Positions 55,268 through 64,000 of a stretch of DNA of 64,000 nucleotides are shown in pieces. The stretch lies in the NCBI GenBank assembly GCA_958450365.1, contig CAUEEP010000920.1, forward strand, positions 521,501-585,500, written 5' to 3'. The notes under the pieces are model-generated. The model did no database searches. It saw only the letters and a program-made list of their open reading frames with translations, and was not told the origin of the DNA. Within the stretch, counting starts at the first letter, position 1, and each line of letters opens with the position of its first letter. The translations under genes and the position numbers were made by a program. Source of the DNA: Mesorhabditis belari. Its lineage: Eukaryota; Nematoda; Chromadorea; Rhabditida; Rhabditidae.

Positions 55268-56965
55268 TTAAGCATCGATAAACTTCTTGCAAGCCTCCAC
55301 ACTGACGTCATAGATCAAATCGAAGCACTTCCTTGACTCGAAAAATTGCACTCGTTGAAGTCTAAAGCTTTAAATATGAGACACAATTTGCAACTAACCG
55401 CAAATCCTGAATAACATCATAGATTCGAATCGTATTTTTCTTGGCAAGTTCTTTATATTCAATGTCATAGAGAAGAAAAAGGCCTAAAAGCATAAAGTTA
55501 TATCTGATTTAAATGGTACCTGTCCGAAAGATGCCATGTTTGCAAGAGATGATGAATGGACCCTCTGATGGGTTATTTTCCACAATCTAAAAGTAAGTTG
55601 GACATCTAGAAGTAAAAAAAGACAGCTACCGCTTCTCGGAGTTTTTCAAAGACATCAAGTGGAGGCTTTTCATCTACAGTCCATCCGTTGAGAGCAAGAA
55701 TCTGAAAAATAGCAAGTATCGTATTTTTCCTAATAGTATGACATGCCCAGAGGAGTGTCGCTTAGTTGTTTAGTTGTTTTTAGAGAAAATAGAGAGATGA
55801 GGCAGCGATTTTTTGGAAAAAACCTGAACAAAATCGGTCTAGAGGTCTAAAAATGATTTAGTGCGGGAAAAACAACTAAACAACTACGCGACGCTCCTCT
55901 GGGCATGTCATACTATTAAGTAAAATACGGTTTGGGGTTTATTATCTAACAAAGGAAGCTTACCTTGAGACTGTGCTTGGCTTTTCCACTAATCGACACA
56001 CTGAGCACATCAAACGATTTCTCGGCTTTCGTCTCGATTTCCACGTTGTAGTCGCCGGCTTTCGTCGTTGTAGTTAATAACCTTAAGAAAATAAATTTGT
56101 TTAACAAGTTTTGATACGTTGCATCCTCATCATCGGGCTTCATCAACAGGGCGATCACCTCAATCTTTTCTTGAACACACATTCGCCAGAACGCGGCAAC
56201 CATTGAAGCGTTATGGGGAGTGGCGCTTGCGATGTATTGACCTAAAATAGAACAGCTTATTGAAAAGTGCTTAAAGTACAATTAGATGCAAAAAGCTACT
56301 GATTACTATACTCTGATTGCTGTAGATTTTCAACTTTTTTAAGATCTCACGTTTCTTCTCGAATCCATCCACCCAACTCGCGTGAATGTAATCATGTGGC
56401 CATTCCCGAAGTTGCACACGAGACGAATCGAGAAGAAACACTTCTAAAACAACAGAGTTGACTTGGCAAGTTGTTTAGAAACACTAAAAATGTTAGAAGA
56501 CCGAAGAAATGTTAAAAAAAGGAAAACCCGACCTTGACTTCTATGACGTTCTTGATTTTCCGGTTTTGTGAAGGCGAAAAAAACTGGGCAAAAGAATTTG
56601 AGGTGGCTAAAATGAAAAAAGTTTAGAAATTTAAAGAAACCCACTCTTGAAAGAGATTTTGAATACCGGCAGCGGACGATTGCTTGTTGGGATCGTTTTC
56701 TTTTAACTAAAATGAGCCAGGTAAGTGAGTAGCAATGACTTTTCAAATCTAAAACACTTACATCTTTAATCATCTTTCTTGGATTTGTCTTTGCGCGTTT
56801 TCGGGTCTTCGATTCACTCTTTCGTGGTTTAACTAAAAGGGGAGACGTGTAAAAGTCGAATCCGACGGCAACTAATCGAATTTTTTCCGGGCAGAGAAGT
56901 TACTATTTCAAAATCTCACCGTCTTTCACCGCCATCATTCCTGTGCGAGTTTGAACTGTATCCAT
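55268..56965 (-). CDS. Divergent protein tyrosine phosphatase domain protein
   Basis: Cytosolic classical-PTP-fold protein. Phase-consistent exons 56965-56920, 56832-56762, 56706-56645, 56606-56533, 56443-56351, 56241-55964, 55701-55630, 55586-55520, 55483-55399 and 55361-55268 give 313 residues; an in-frame 36-nt segment at 56084-56119 could be a further intron. A basic N-terminus (KPRKSESKTRKRAKTNPRK) could be a nuclear signal. PTP blocks follow: DSSRVQLREWPHDYIHASW, QYIASATPHNASMVAAFWRM and the CX5R loop FIISCKHGIFRTGLFLLYD. The residue before the catalytic Cys is Ser rather than His, and the WPD loop is replaced by NGWTVDEKPP, so activity may be altered or lost. This resembles the expanded nematode PTP family. 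An acceptor seven bases before the ATG suggests a spliced leader. Confidence 0.88.
55732..55917. mobile_element. Small TIR element in a PTP intron
   Basis: About 186 bp, ends aatagtatgacatgcccaga and tctgggcatgtcatactatt, then mirrored ttagttgtttagttgttttt. No coding capacity. Confidence 0.85.
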
Positions 56966-57237
56966 TTGATTTACTGAAAAAGATAATGATGGATGATTGT
57001 GGATTTAAAATGACTAATAGTAAAAACTTGAAAGATCAACCAACCTGAAAGGAGATTAGAAAAAGAAATGAGAAATTAGAGTAATGCCGCAGCTTTATGT
57101 GTATGTTGAATGCAAATTCCCACCTTATTTTTAAAAGGAAACTTTTGGAAACAAAACATTACTGTTTATCTTTCATTTTGCTTTTACCTTTAACAAAAAA
57201 CAGTGAATAGTTCAATTGTGAGCCAAAATTTGTTGAA

Positions 57238-57456
57238 GAGCCTCTTCCTCTTCCCTTCTCCTCTTCCTCTTCTCCTCTTCCTCTTCTCCTCTTCCCTTCA
57301 CCTCTTCCTCTTCTCCTCTTCCTCTCCTCCTCTTCTCTTCTCCTCTTCCTCTTCTCCTCTTCCTCTTCTCCTCTCTTCCTCTTCTCCTCTTCCTCTTCTC
57401 CTCTCCTCTTCCTCTTCTCCTCTTCCTCTTCTCCTCTTCCTCTTCCTCTCCTTGCC
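57238..57456. repeat. (CCTCTT)n microsatellite
   Basis: About 220 bp of cctcttcctcttctcctctt. It produces long Arg/Glu- or Leu/Ser-rich open frames on either strand that are not genes. Confidence 0.95.
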
Positions 57457-57495
57457 TCTCTAAACTTTCATTTTCAAAACAATTTGACAAAAAAA

Positions 57496-57605
57496 CGAAA
57501 TCCGAGAGGAATTGAACCCTCGAATCCTTGAATCCGAGAGGAATTGAAGCAGAAGGGACTTTCTGCTTCAAGCCAAATGCTCCACCCACTGTGCTAGAAG
57601 CGCCT
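57496..57605 (-). pseudogene. tRNA-like relic with duplicated 3' part
   Basis: The minus strand reads tagcacagtgggtggagcat (A-box-like), a cttgaag loop, and gagggttcaattcctctcgg (B-box and T-arm-like). The segment caattcctctcggattcaag occurs twice. No well-paired acceptor stem was found, so it is at best a degenerate tRNA or a tRNA-derived element. Confidence 0.4.
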
Positions 57606-58390
57606 TCTTGTATGAGAAAGAAGGCCGAAGAAGGGAGGAAGAGGATAATCTCCCACTCTTTATTTTCGTTAGCGTTTTTGTTTCTAAAGCAAAATATTTT
57701 ATTCAAGCGAGACACAAAAATGAGATCATTTGACAGCTGAATGAATCAAGAGAAAAGGAGGGACAACTTTGGAAAAGATGAGGAGGTACAAGAGGAAATA
57801 TAAAATATGTCAATAGATTGTCATTTACAAAATTTCTATAAAATGAGCACGCAACACTGAGAGGCACATTGGGTTTTAGAAAATTTCGATATTTGGGTAA
57901 ACACAAGTCACCTAGCACACTGATTAGTAAGGAATCGTGTGCCAAGTGGAGTGTGTTTATGCTAAAATGAAAAAGAAACATTGCAAATTATATGGAGCAC
58001 TGGGATCAAGTCATGACTATGCAATTGACGAGTTTGTAATGATTAAATGAAAAGTAAGATTAAGGTTTAGAAAGCATTTGGTCAGTTTTAAAGTTTGGCA
58101 ACCAGCTTTAGTCCAGTTTTGGTCTAGGTTAAGTAGTAGAAATTCAATGGGTACTTGGGAGTTTGCGTGTAGTTTGCTATGTGAAAAGTAATTGTTTGAT
58201 GTCAACTTACTAGACTTGCCATCCGATGGATCGAATCCGGTACATCGGATCGAATTGCCTCGGATGATGATCCGATCCGATGACCACATCCATCGGATTG
58301 AATCCGATCCAATAAAAGCCTCTATGAGATTAAATCCGATTCAATCCGATTCAACAGAATTTCGATCGGATAGCAAGCCAATGCAGTCAA

Positions 58391-58469
58391 AGGGGAATGT
58401 CAATACGGACAATGACTTTATCGGTAAGGTATTACCGATAAAGTCATTGTCCGCATTGACATTCCCCTT
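58391..58469. repeat. Hairpin, about 38-bp arms
   Basis: aggggaatgtcaatacggac through ttatcggtaa, a four-base loop, then the complement back to attcccctt, with one mismatch. It may be a very small MITE. Confidence 0.85.
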
Positions 58470-58555
58470 TTTATTTTGCACTTTATCGATAAGCAAGTCT
58501 AGAGAGTTTATGAATTACCGTAATACTTGAGACAGATTATCTCAGGTATCATGGT

Positions 58556-61500
58556 TCAGAAATACACAGTGGGTGCTCCATCTCGATTCGAGACAGTCAC
58601 AGGCACAAGATGAGCGCCCGAGGTTCGAACTGGAGCCGGGGATTTGGTTTGTGTGATTTGGCCGCCAATATCGGAGATTCGATTGTCAATTCCCTTCTCG
58701 GGATTGACGACATATCTGAAATGCATTGAAATTTGTGGGGAATGATTGGGAAATGATTGGGAAAAGAGATCTCTATATGACTCTATAGAATTTTTAAGTT
58801 TAGAGATCATTAGAGATCATATAGAGATCATCTAGAGATCATATAGAGATCATATAGAGATCATCTAGAGATCATATAGAGATCATATAGAGATCTACCG
58901 TAATCCTCAAACACAATACGTAAATCAAAATAACATAAACAACAGATAGTGATTCTTTTCTACACAACGAATTTCCATTGAACCTACTCAGAAGAGAGAG
59001 ATCGAGGCAGTCTTTGCTCTGCAGGAAGTGCAAGTCTTAGGTGAATTTTGGTGAAAGGGATTCAGAAAGGAAACTAGAAATTGGTCTACCTCGTTGTACT
59101 TGATGGCATCGTTCCCGTAATGATCACTCCACTATCGGTTGATCGATTCAACCAACACATTCGTTGACGTTTATTTTGTCTCCATCTAAACCATTTGGAT
59201 AAAAGAATGATCTTTAATTGATCACTTACACATAAGAGACTTTCTTACAAACAAAAACGATCATCATAATCATGATTAGAGCAAAAATGGTCAAGACAAG
59301 AAAAGTAAGAGCTGATGAGGCTGACATGACCAAGCCGGGATTGCGGAGGATCACCTGGAAAATACGATGTATTATGGTGACCAAGGTACAGGGTGACCAA
59401 GAATTACCGCAACACACAAAAGGCCTGGCTTTTAACCAAATTAGCCATTAACCAAAGCAACCCATCTCGAAAAGTTAACTTAAATATCTTTATTCAACAA
59501 ATAACAGTAACAAATTAACAATTAAATTCAAATTTGCCTTCATCGGCATTCAGACAGGCCTGCAAACGTTTGGGAAACGCGTTCACATAGCATATAGGCA
59601 TCATCGAGCATATAGGCATCATCGACGTGGCGAGCAAATAGGCATCATCGAGGGTATCCCATGCTTTGATCAGTGCCTTCTTCAAACTTTCCATATTTTT
59701 ATATGGTTTTGCACATGCCCTGGCTTCAAGAACACTCCAGACTGAGTAATCCAATGGGTTAAGATCGGGTGAGCTGGGTGGCCACTCAGAAAACGAGATG
59801 AAGTTCGGGAAGGTCTTTGAACAAAACTGATAGTAATTGAGATTTGTTCTTCTTGTACGGCTTCATTTTCAGCTTTTTCTTGATGATTGTGTTGACGGAG
59901 CTTCTTTTCAGACCCATTTTCTGTGCCATTCCTCGAGCCGATTGGTTTGGGTTTAATCTTAGACGATCGCGCACTTTCTTGACATTAGCCGGAGTAACCG
60001 CTTTTCGCTTTGCACCTCTTCCAGGGCGATCAGATCCCTGGATCGATCAGAAACTGTGCCCAGAGTTTCATAACGTTGAATGGTTTGAGAAACGAGGCTT
60101 CTGGGGACATTCAGGCGCTTTGAGATCTCGCTCGCCTGAACAGCCGCCTGAACACGCTGCCGCTTGAGCTCAAGGATCGATTGTTGATGTGGAGACGCTT
60201 TCACCATTCCTGAAAAGAACCATACTAATTGAAATTGAATATTGAAAGTTAGTAATCATACAATAAAATAAGAAAAATACACCAAAAACCATAAAAACAG
60301 GTAAACAAAAAGTGAAATGGGGCTCATAACATAAAACGACGTTTTTGCGGTTTGCGGTAATTCTTGGTCACCCTGTAGATAATCTTTGAATTTAGATTTA
60401 GATAAATTTAGATAGATTAAGATTAGATTATATAGATAAAACCTTTGTATGCCCAATTCTCCCTTGTTGATCTTTTGCCAAGACAACCAATTCACAGACA
60501 ACACATTGTGGAGAAGCTCCTTGTCTCATACTCACCACTCCATCTCCAGATATATGGAAATCTCTGTAAATTGAGTGAAACTGATTGTTTACGAAATCTA
60601 TCTCTTACTTTTTCATATTCAGCAACTCATAGGAGACATGCTCGGTATTTGTCTTCAGCGGTCCAATCAAGGCGAGACCTTCCGGGGAATCGGCCTGAAC
60701 TTGTTCATTGTTTTTGTTGATTGTTTTTGTTGATTGGGTTTCCTTCTGTTTCCTTCTGTTTCCTTATTTCCACACTTACCGTACTCTCAACTCGTTCAAA
60801 TCTCGGTCCCTCAGAACAATCAGTTACTGCATCGAGAAAGACATGGATTCGAGCGAGAGCTTCCTAAGAGTTTAGAAATATAGCTCACATTTATATTAAC
60901 TCTGTACTTAGAATGGGTCGAATGGTCACTTAGAATGGATCGAATGGTCACTTAGAATGGGTTGAATGGTCACTTAGAATGCTCTATGGCTCATGTCATT
61001 TCACCAACCTATCCAATTGACCATCCCTTTTTATTCTAATTTTTAATTTTACCTCATTTCCGTCAGTTGCTGTGATATTGAATTCATAGAAGACTTTCAA
61101 TTGAATAGGTATTTTTCCCATAATAACATTTCCTGAATGGGGATCCACCCTCAGCATTGTCACTTCTGGGCTTTGAAGGCGATATTTGATTTGGTTATTC
61201 TCAAATTTCATCATTGAAAAAAGCTAAATTGTCGTGACTCACCGATTCTGTATAAGCCTTGATTCGAGTCAAAATAGTTCCTTGTGGGGTGTTGCTAGAG
61301 AGCTAAAATACAAGCTTTCAACTAATATTTTAGCAAAACATTTGATTAGTTATAAAAAAAACCCACTAATCATTTATCTTTTTACCTTTAAATTATAGAG
61401 ATCGTTCTCAAAATGAATATTCGCTCCCAATTGCACTTTAAGGATCGCCGTGGCGTTGCGATCTCGATTTTTCTCCTCGTGAGCCTAAAAATTTGTTATT

Positions 61501-64000
61501 GATTAAGTATTTGAGTGCTTTTCCATGTTTTATTTCTTGAAATCCTTTTAAATTGATCCCAAGCAAAGAGATCTTTCAGCGCAAAGAAATCTTGGCGCCA
61601 TAGTGTCGCCATATTCTCGCCATATTGTCGCCTTTTTGAAGCAATCCGACAAAGAATCCCCCAAGGAGAAAAGGGATAATTTGGCCTCCTTTTAAAGAGA
61701 CGAAAATTTGCATATAAAATTAGTGACAACTGGCTTCACATCTTTGTCATTTTCCATTACTTACATGAACGAAAAAGACGGCGAATGGCGGTGGTGGATT
61801 GCTTCGGACTCGGATTTGACCATTTTGATCAATGGCAAAGTGAGAGCTCAACTCTAAATTGATCAAGACATTTAATTCATCAATTTATTGCCTTAAAGCT
61901 AGTTTTTGAAAGATAATCCCCTTTTGGTCTTAACTTTTAGTCCATTTCAATCTTACAACACAACTGTTTACTTTATTTCAGTGATAGACTGAAAAGCGTG
62001 ACCCGTTCTTGTCGATTTTCGAGGTGTTTGGATGTGAATGGGGTAATTTGATGGAGAAAAGAAAGGAGAAAAGAAAGGAGAAGTGCTCGACCATGTTTGG
62101 ACACTCAAAGAAAAAAAGAAAAGAGAGAAAATTGAGGGGAGAAGTCAAGAAGGACAACAAGTGTTTTTCTTTATTGGAGAGAAGCTGTAGGTGGGATGGG
62201 GAAAGAGTGCAGAAAACGAGTATAGAAAAGAAAACGAGTGCAGGAGAGTACAGAAACGGTACGGTATTCTTTATAAGTTGTCATTTATCGTACTTGTAAA
62301 GCTCTAATCCTTGCACAGTAACCTTGGAAATCTATTGGGTTGGTGAATTGAAAACTGCAGGACTTTGAACTAAAATTTATTCAACATAAAACCATGAAGT
62401 TTCATTCCAAATAATTTCCATTATTATTGACGACTTCTGCCCATTTTACAGGCAATTTGCGGATTTCTCTTTCGTAATAGGATTTTGGTTTGTGTGTGAG
62501 ACAAGTGTGAGACTCAAGAATGGAGGACTGGAGATGTCCCAGTTTGAGCCCTTTCTTCAAAAGAAACCCATTTTGGTGTCAATAGAAAAGTTGTAGAGAA
62601 TCAAAAATTAGGCTTATAGCCAAATTTCCAAACAGATACACTTAGTAGTTTCGCTTAAAATGCAAGTTTTGTGAAAATTTGGCATTTCTTGAAAACCAGT
62701 TTTTGAATCGTTCTGAAAATTTGGATATACGCTTGATTTTTGATTTTCTACAACTTTCCCATTGACACCAAAATGGGTTTCTTTTGAAGAAAGTGCTCAA
62801 ATTGTCGCATATGACAATAGCCGGCAGTTTTCAATTCACCAACCCAATAGGAACCGTATTGGAATCGTATTGGAATAAAATAGGAACCATATTGGAAACG
62901 TATTGGAATCGTATTGGAATAAAATAGGAACCGTATTGGAATCGTAACAAAGAAAATCTCATAAAAACAAGGCTAGCGCTTCTTGTCGCCTATATTCTGA
63001 AGCACCCTGTACAAGTTTTTCTAGGTAATGTGGCCATTAGCTGCTGCCAATGGGTTTCTTTTGAAGAAAGTGCTCAAACTGTGACATATGACAATAGCCG
63101 GCAGTTTTCAATTCACCAACCCAATCGTTTGGTTACATGTTGCAGCAGATAACATTGTTCAGATAACAGCAGATAACATAGATTGTTCACTAGTCTAATC
63201 TTGATAATATTTAGGATAGAATCACAACAATTGTGCTATTGCTGTAACTTTAAGTGAAAATGAAACGGAATTAGTGAAATCTTCTAAGTGAAACCGGATT
63301 TATTGTTTATTCTCAAGAAATCTGAGGTTGGATGAGATCAACCGTTGGATGAGAACTTCTTGAGAACACTTTTTGTATGTTTGAGTGAGTGATGTAATTG
63401 GATACTCAATTTGTTTAGTAAATCCACAGAATTCTAACCAGATTTCCGCTCTAACAAACTCTAACAAACCTCCATTCAAGCTGTAAACAATATTCGCATT
63501 TAGGGCATCTCCATCAACGGCTTTGATTGGAAATGGTTCAACGACGAGAAGACCATCCTAGAAAACTTCCTGCTTGTACAATTTGTTTGTTTTTCTTTCT
63601 CTAACCATTTCTTCTGCTATACAACTCATCTCAAATTACAAAATAATAATTTCAAAGAAGAATATCTAAACTGAAAAGAGGCCAGGGTTTGAAGCGTGTT
63701 CATTCAAGGGTTCTTCACATTTTCTTCACTTCTTCAGCAAGCTCTTTTGGTCCTTTTCCCCAGTCGATCTTTCTTCTATTCTTTTTTCATGCATTTGTTT
63801 GTTCAAAATGCTCTTTTCTTTTTGACAGGCTTCTTCTAATTTAAACCGTATCAAATAACGAACAGTTTACCTTGATTCAAACATATTTGTTTATAAACAT
63901 ATTTGCTTGTAAGAATTCTCTCAAATTACGCTCACCTTGATGCGTTTCGCCAAATAGTAGTCACGCTCGAAGTGAGGATTCAAATCGTTTTGATCCTGGA
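58556..64000 (-). CDS. Cadherin, C-terminal part (gene continues off the right edge)
   Basis: Single-pass calcium-dependent adhesion protein. Phase-consistent exons: 64000-63936, 63557-63470, 61853-61765, 61484-61386, 61302-61243, 61199-61053, 60863-60780, 60694-60609, 60563-60443, 59354-59230, 59185-59090, 59035-58988 and 58715-58556. They encode the end of one cadherin repeat (DQNDLNPHFERDYYL), further repeats with the usual DxD/DxNxxP-type signatures (IKAVDGDALNANIVYSLNG, HFAIDQNGQIRV, VDPHSGNVIMGK, FNITATDGNE), a membrane-proximal region with CVVCELVVLAKDQQGRIG, a transmembrane helix (ALTFLVLTIFALIMIMMIV) and a short cytoplasmic tail of about 95 residues ending RDGAPTVYF. No catenin-binding motif was recognised, so it is more likely a non-classical cadherin. 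One intron carries a Tc1-type element, another a mariner composite. Confidence 0.9.
58795..58895. repeat. Tandem repeat (tagagatcata)
   Basis: About eight copies of 11-12 bp tagagatcata / tagagatcatc in the last cadherin intron. Confidence 0.9.
59389..60375 (-). mobile_element. Tc1/IS630-type transposon, internally deleted and frameshifted
   Basis: Matched ends cagggtgaccaagaattacc and ggtaattcttggtcaccctg, flanked by TA on both sides. The minus strand carries transposase pieces: an N-terminal helix-turn-helix (60207-59959, with AAVQASEISKRLNVPRSLVS and IQRYETLGTVSDRS), a second HTH in another frame (LRLNPNQSARGMAQKMGLKR), then the C-terminus MDYSVWSVLEARACAKPYK to AFPKRLQACLNADEG. The catalytic middle is missing and there are short internal repeats (catataggcatcatcgagca), so it cannot move itself. 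It sits in a cadherin intron. Confidence 0.92.
60908..60985. repeat. 22-bp tandem repeat (cttagaatgggtcgaatggtca)
   Basis: Four copies with small changes, in a cadherin intron. Confidence 0.9.
61854..62334. other. Cadherin intron sequence, nothing recognised
   Basis: Purine-rich (gaaaagaaaggagaa) around 62040-62230; no gene or repeat family supported. Confidence 0.4.
62337..63125 (-). mobile_element. Composite mariner-like remnant
   Basis: Starts attgggttggtgaattgaaa, then a minus-strand transposase tail ending at 62402 (EREIRKLPVKWAEVV, NNNGNYLE). The opposite terminus ttttcaattcaccaacccaa occurs twice, at 62825-62850 and 63099-63124, each preceded by the same 60 bp (gggtttcttttgaagaaagt). 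An internal inverted pair is centred near 62670. The structure implies a duplicated or nested end, with further Tc-like debris (caccctgta at 63008). Confidence 0.85.
62852..62947. repeat. Tandem repeat (accgtattggaatcgtattgg)
   Basis: Three to four copies of about 30 bp lying between the two right ends of the mariner-like composite. Confidence 0.85.
63126..63469. other. Cadherin intron sequence, nothing recognised
   Basis: AT-rich; short direct repeat of cagataacagcagataaca at 63150-63180 only. Confidence 0.4.

Larger units (their letters stand above)
56966..58555. other. Intergenic between PTP and cadherin genes
   Basis: Holds a CTCTTC microsatellite, a tRNA-like relic, a cluster of gatcggat-type motifs at 58215-58380 and a hairpin at 58391-58469. 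No protein gene supported. Confidence 0.5.

Noticed and set aside
57203..57715. Arg/Glu-rich and Leu/Ser-rich ORFs on opposite strands
   Set aside because: Generated by the CCTCTT microsatellite.

Overview
The window reads as nuclear DNA of a nematode, most likely a rhabditid. It is AT-rich. Genes are cut into short exons by introns often 40-60 nt long with TTTCAG-like acceptors. Acceptors just upstream of start codons (glomulin-like, SELENOT-like, MO25, PTP genes) look like spliced-leader sites, and the families (skr-type SKP1, TWK K2P channel, DEG-3-group receptor, Cys-form selenoprotein T) are typical of nematodes. No bacterial-type genes, rRNA or CRISPR are seen. Exons were assigned by reading both strands and checking codon phase across junctions.

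Layout. 1-1563 (+): 3' end of an M13 peptidase gene with two MITE-like elements in an intron. 1684-4790: a mariner remnant, a small secreted-protein gene (-) and a Tc1-type remnant. 4791-11480: a large inverted duplication carrying two convergent SKP1-related genes, each with an apparent 22-25 nt intron. 11955-19756 (-): a Cys-loop receptor gene with tandem-repeat arrays and a 0.96 kb foldback element in its introns. 19757-26394: mostly non-coding, with simple repeats and one hAT-type MITE. 26395-31135 (-): an angiomotin-like coiled-coil gene. 31541-35848: a foldback element and, two bases away, a 3.4 kb hAT transposon with a perfect 8-bp target duplication. 36345-39046 (+): a glomulin-like gene and a selenoprotein T homologue 151 bp apart, arranged like an operon. 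39374-39824 (-): a cysteine-rich secreted peptide. 41329-43463 (-): MO25/CAB39 with an extra in-frame exon. 46815-54387 (+): a two-pore K+ channel. 55268-56965 (-): a divergent protein tyrosine phosphatase. 58556-64000 (-): a cadherin running off the window, with a Tc1-type element in one intron and a composite mariner-like remnant in another.

The genes do not form one pathway. Loose links are SCF ubiquitin ligase biology (two SKP1-like genes and a glomulin-like gene), membrane signalling (receptor, K2P channel, phosphatase) and epithelial or polarity proteins (angiomotin-like, MO25, cadherin). Transposable elements and foldback MITEs explain most other structure. The most unusual items are the skr inverted duplication with its ultra-short introns, the foldback element carrying duplicated coding fragments, and the nested hAT insertions that allow the empty site to be read.
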